A program made the translations under genes and the position numbers. The notes below the pieces were generated by a model. The model was not told where the DNA came from. It did no database searches and was given only the letters and a program-made list of their open reading frames with translations. Below, one piece after another: positions 61,801 to 64,000 of a DNA stretch of 64,000 nucleotides. This DNA is from Algoriphagus sp. TR-M9 (lineage in GTDB: Bacteria > Bacteroidota > Bacteroidia > Cytophagales > Cyclobacteriaceae), in contig NZ_CP115160.1 in the NCBI RefSeq assembly GCF_027594545.1, positions 4,274,501 to 4,338,500 of the forward strand, in the 5' to 3' direction. Every line of letters starts with the position of its first letter. Position 1 is the first letter of the stretch.

Positions 61801-62191
61801 CAGCGAGCGATTGGGGTTATATTCCAAACTGGATGCTATCAAAGACGAGGAAGAGTTGACTAAATTCTCCAAAATGCTATTGGATAGATTTGGTCCATTG
61901 CCTGATTCTGTAGAAGATCTGATGGAAACGGTGAGGCTCAGATGGAAGGCAGAAAAGCTAGGCATAGAAAAACTTACCCTGAAAGGTGGTCAGATGAAGT
62001 GCTACCTCCTCCCTTCTACCAGGGATGATTTCTATTCTTCAGCTATTTTCCAAAAAATCATGCGTTTTGCTCAGTTCAACAGCAAACAATGTAAAATAAA
62101 GGAGTACAAGAATCGTTTGATTCTTACACTGTCCAATGTTTCAACGATTTCACGTGCTCAAATCAAGCTAAAAGAGATGAATGAAGCCTGA
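58838..62191 (+). CDS. mfd: Transcription-repair coupling factor
   Basis: A 1117-residue Mfd that removes stalled RNA polymerase and recruits UvrA. It has a UvrB-like N-terminal region (about 1-330), a CarD-like RNA-polymerase-interacting domain (about 425-500; GDYIVHVDYGVGRFAGLEKV), and SF2 helicase motifs with Walker A CGDVGFGKTEVA (about 588), DEEQ box (IIDEEQKFG, about 688) and a C-terminal TRCF domain. The start is the TTG at 58838; no ATG fits. Confidence 0.95.
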   Translation: MDRQSFLSIYKSDPIFQTIAHEITTGAQANIQLKGISGSLDMVLLSSLFESQGGFHLLVAQDKEEAAYLNSDLQNLLDTEEHMIFPSSFKRAYQYEEVDNANVLMRSEILNLILEDKAKSRIVITYPEAIYERVINKRSLQDNTFIAKVGEQVDMEFVSELLSSYDFERTDFVYEPGQFAIRGGILDVFSFSNEMPYRLELFGREIESIRTFDPESQLSIASVEQISLIPNVQTKLLQEVRQSFLGFLPAETIIWIKDYQLTIDVMDECFHKATLAFEQIVKKTNNTKTVLGPEDLFDQGKDFAQLSQDFTRVEFGRQFYLKNAKVSKWDSQPQASFNKNFDLLVTQLAENEKKGLVNIITAENAKQIDRLLGIFKELDPTLQVNSLLLGLREGFDDRQTKLACFTDHQLFERFHRYKTRDKVSKSKALTIKELKALHPGDYIVHVDYGVGRFAGLEKVDVNGKMQEAVRLIFRDDDLLYVNIHSLHKISKFSGQEGTVPSMSKLGSPDWENKKSRAKKQVKDIAKDLIALYAKRRSAPGFAFKEDSVMQIELESSFIYEDTPDQAIATQDVKSDMEKTYPMDRLVCGDVGFGKTEVAIRAAFKAVNDGKQVAVLVPTTILAMQHFQTFKERLENFPVRIEYINRFRSAKEIKEIVSEVKSGAIDILVGTHKIVNKDIVFKDLGLLIIDEEQKFGVKVKDQLKNLRVNVDVLTLTATPIPRTLHFSLMGARDLSVIATPPPNRQPVTTEVQTFQEEVIRDAVSYELRRGGQVFFVHNRVGEIDSISNLIMKLVPDARVVGAHGQMDGKKLEKIMVDFIHHEYDVLVSTNIIESGLDIPNANTIMINRAHMFGLSDLHQMRGRVGRSNKKAFCYLLTSPMSGLTAEARKRLQTLEEFSDLGDGFKVAMKDLDIRGAGNLLGAEQSGFITDLGFEMYHKILDEAVQELKENEFAALFETDLAEKVKVLVQDCTIETDLELLIPEDYVGNISERLGLYSKLDAIKDEEELTKFSKMLLDRFGPLPDSVEDLMETVRLRWKAEKLGIEKLTLKGGQMKCYLLPSTRDDFYSSAIFQKIMRFAQFNSKQCKIKEYKNRLILTLSNVSTISRAQIKLKEMNEA

Positions 62192-62367
62192 TAAATGAAT
62201 TATTTTACTGGCATAAATATTGCAGTTTTGCCTCCCGAATTTGCAGTTTTTGGCGATTTTCGCGCCAAATAGCTTAGTTTAAAAATATAACTGCAAGTTA
62301 AATCATTGCAAGTGCTTGACATAGCTTATATATTAGCACACTGAAAAAGACCTTAAACTATTATAAT

Positions 62368-63591
62368 ATGCGTCTGAGTAACAAATCTTGGGGAATGTGG
62401 GTAGCGGCTTTGGCCATCGTCGGCAGCTCTATTCTTACCTCATGTAATAAAACTCCTGGCTATGGCAGAAGAACTGCCGCTAAGCCTGGCAAAAAAAGTG
62501 CTACCACCGGTGCCGAGTTCAGTTTTGACGAAACGGACACCACACAATTTTTTGTAGCGAAAAACGCCGAGCAAATCCCAGGGCCAAATTTGAAGTTTAT
62601 CCAAGGTGGTAGAGCCGTACTGGGTACGCAGGAGGAAGATGTAATGGCCTTCCGTGATAATCAGGAAAGAACGGTAACCCTTGCCAATTTCTACATGGAT
62701 GAAACCGAAATCACTAATAATGACTATCGGGAGTTTGTTTTCGATATGAAGAAAAAAGTGAGCGCGGATTCCATTTTGAAACTTGAGCCTTCAGAAGAAG
62801 TATGGGATGGTGCCATGACCTTCAATGACATGTACCAAACTTACTACTTCAGATTCCCTGGCTTTAACTTCTATCCAGTAGCAGGGGTGTCTTGGACTCA
62901 GGCCAATACCTATGCTAAATGGAGAACTGAATACGTACAGGAAATCATCCGAGAAGAGCGTGGGCTTGACTCTTCGTTCACCAAAAGCCAATTGGTAGAA
63001 AGAGGAGTTGCGCTAGCTGATTATAGATTGCCATCTGAAGCAGAATGGGAGTACGCAGCGAAAGCCATGATCGGTACACAATATATGGACGAAAACCAGG
63101 AATACGGCCGAATCTATCCTTGGGATGGTCGAGGCGTTCGTAATCCTTACAACGTAAAAAGAAAAGGCAAGCAAGGTGATTTCCTGGCCAACTTCAAAAG
63201 AGGTAGAGGTGACTACGGCGGAATCTCCGGTGGACAGCGAAATGATGGAGACATCATCCCAACCAATGTTTACGATATGGCGCCAAACGATTTCGGCCTT
63301 TACCATATGGCAGGAAATATGAATGAGTGGGTACAGGATGTTTATAAACCTCTTTCCTACCAGGATTTTGATGACCTTAACCCCGTGAGAAAGGCGACAC
63401 CAGATGATGATATGGAGGATTACAGCAGCGCGCTGCTTACCGATGACTTGAGAGTTTACAAAGGTGGTTCTTGGAGAGATGTGACTTACTGGCTTGCCCC
63501 AGGTACCAGAAGGTTTATGCATCAGGACTCAGCTACCAACCACATTGGTTTTAGATGTGCCATGATTTCGATCGGAGAAAAAGGCAAATAA
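62368..63591 (+). CDS. SUMF1/formylglycine-generating-enzyme-fold lipoprotein (GldJ/GldK-like)
   Basis: A 407-residue lipoprotein (lipobox LTSC at about 23-26) with a SUMF1 fold: GGRAVLGTQ, YMDETEITNNDYREFV, YRLPSEAEWEYAAKA, GNMNEWVQDVY, and C-terminal GGSWRDVTYW ... GFRCAM. It resembles GldJ and GldK of the gliding/type IX secretion machinery; which one is not clear. No gldL/M/N follows, which favours GldJ. It lies downstream of mfd with its own terminator. Confidence 0.82.
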   Translation: MRLSNKSWGMWVAALAIVGSSILTSCNKTPGYGRRTAAKPGKKSATTGAEFSFDETDTTQFFVAKNAEQIPGPNLKFIQGGRAVLGTQEEDVMAFRDNQERTVTLANFYMDETEITNNDYREFVFDMKKKVSADSILKLEPSEEVWDGAMTFNDMYQTYYFRFPGFNFYPVAGVSWTQANTYAKWRTEYVQEIIREERGLDSSFTKSQLVERGVALADYRLPSEAEWEYAAKAMIGTQYMDENQEYGRIYPWDGRGVRNPYNVKRKGKQGDFLANFKRGRGDYGGISGGQRNDGDIIPTNVYDMAPNDFGLYHMAGNMNEWVQDVYKPLSYQDFDDLNPVRKATPDDDMEDYSSALLTDDLRVYKGGSWRDVTYWLAPGTRRFMHQDSATNHIGFRCAMISIGEKGK

Positions 63592-63613
63592 GCTAAGGCC
63601 AAACACCATATTG

Positions 63614-63645
63614 AAAGCCCCGTCAAATTTTTTTGACGGGGCTTT
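63614..63645 (+). terminator. Terminator after the SUMF1 lipoprotein
   Basis: A 14-bp perfect stem AAAGCCCCGTCAAA / TTTGACGGGGCTTT with a four-T loop, 22 bp after the stop. Confidence 0.9.
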
Positions 63646-63746
63646 TCATTTTAATTACGACTTCAACAAAAGCTTATTTACCTGAAAAACAGCTTTTTAT
63701 CCTGATTATTTGTAAATTAAAGGAAACACCTTAAACCCAAATAATC

Positions 63747-64000
63747 ATGGAAACTATCACTAAAATCGAAACTTGGGCAGACGCCCATCATCCCCAGTGG
63801 ATTGACTTCCTGAGAATCCTGCTAGGCTTATTTATCCTGTATAAGGGAGTGCTGTTCATTTCAAACACAGATGCCCTGATGAATCTAATGGAGAATAAAG
63901 ATCTGCAATTTTTCAATCTTGGATTAGCCCATTATGTTGCCTTCGCCCACCTGGTAGGAGGGTTTCTGATAGCGCTAGGGCTGGTAACACGCTTTGCCAT
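63747..64000 (+). CDS. DoxX-like membrane protein, 5' part (cut by window end)
   Basis: The ATG at 63747 opens a frame through to the window end (about 84 residues): METITKIETWADAHHPQW, then a helix IDFLRILLGLFILYKGVLF, and another, HYVAFAHLVGGFLIALGLV. This is the layout of DoxX/DoxD-like membrane proteins. The 3' part lies outside the window. Confidence 0.7.
   Translation, partial: METITKIETWADAHHPQWIDFLRILLGLFILYKGVLFISNTDALMNLMENKDLQFFNLGLAHYVAFAHLVGGFLIALGLVTRFA

Noticed and set aside
62316..62336. TTGACA-like box followed by TATATT upstream of the SUMF1 lipoprotein gene
   Set aside because: The spacing is far too short for a sigma-70 type promoter, and Bacteroidota use a different consensus.

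Overview
The window looks like chromosomal DNA of a Bacteroidota bacterium, most likely an aerobic marine or freshwater member of the Cytophagales (Cyclobacteriaceae/Algoriphagus-like). The pointers are an outer-membrane barrel of the OMP_b-brl_3 type, tandem DUF3857/transglutaminase proteins, several FKBP lipoproteins, a 6-bladed beta-propeller lipoprotein, a gliding/T9SS-type SUMF1 lipoprotein, DUF4202, and promoters of the Bacteroidota TAnnTTTG type. The taxonomic placement is inference from gene content; no rRNA or tRNA gene was seen.

Layout. 1-11.2 kb: end of gltB and gltD, a Spy-like periplasmic protein, ndh, yebC, an ITP/XTP phosphatase, an M28 peptidase and a ClC channel. 11.2-11.6 kb: a gene-free AT-rich stretch with three perfect and two near-perfect DnaA boxes, a candidate replication origin or other DnaA-controlled site. 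11.6-25.8 kb: mtgA, two overlapping transglutaminase-like genes (one apparently dead), a MaoC hydratase, an outer-membrane receptor, superoxide dismutase, tadA, two divergent phosphate-transporter-like genes, deoC and an alanine/saccharopine dehydrogenase relative. 25.9-31.2 kb: three tandem FKBP lipoproteins and an nrnA-like phosphoesterase, then a beta-propeller lipoprotein with a small Cys-containing secreted peptide, then ndk. 31.3-31.9 kb: three tandem copies of a 179-bp repeat.

32.0-53.6 kb is a large nitrate-assimilation island. The forward half carries nirB, nirD, a DUF4202 protein, a NarX-like sensor kinase with a NarL-like response regulator, a NarK-type transporter, a fused nitrate reductase/diaphorase, a nitrite-reductase-like protein that has lost its siroheme cysteines and gained a rubredoxin domain, and an alginate-export-type porin. 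The reverse half is a tight operon moeA-mobA-cobA-moaD-moeB-moaE-moaCB-moaA making molybdenum cofactor and precorrin-2 (toward siroheme), the cofactors the two reductases need. The promoters of nirB, the response regulator, narK, the porin and moeA share a motif: TACGTAT, three bases, then usually a TACTTAT-like heptamer that runs into the -7 element. The heptamer resembles the known NarL heptamer TACYYMT. I infer one nitrate/nitrite-responsive regulon run by the resident two-component system.

53.7-64 kb: LemA and two TPM-domain proteins, a PDZ/aspartyl protease, a Fur-family regulator, an SRPBCC-like protein, a lone heme-copper oxidase subunit III, mfd, a GldJ/GldK-like lipoprotein and the start of a DoxX-like gene cut by the window end.

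Most interesting: the shared regulon motif, the siroheme-less NIR/SIR-rubredoxin fusion, the DnaA-box cluster, the peptide/propeller cassette and the active/dead transglutaminase pair.
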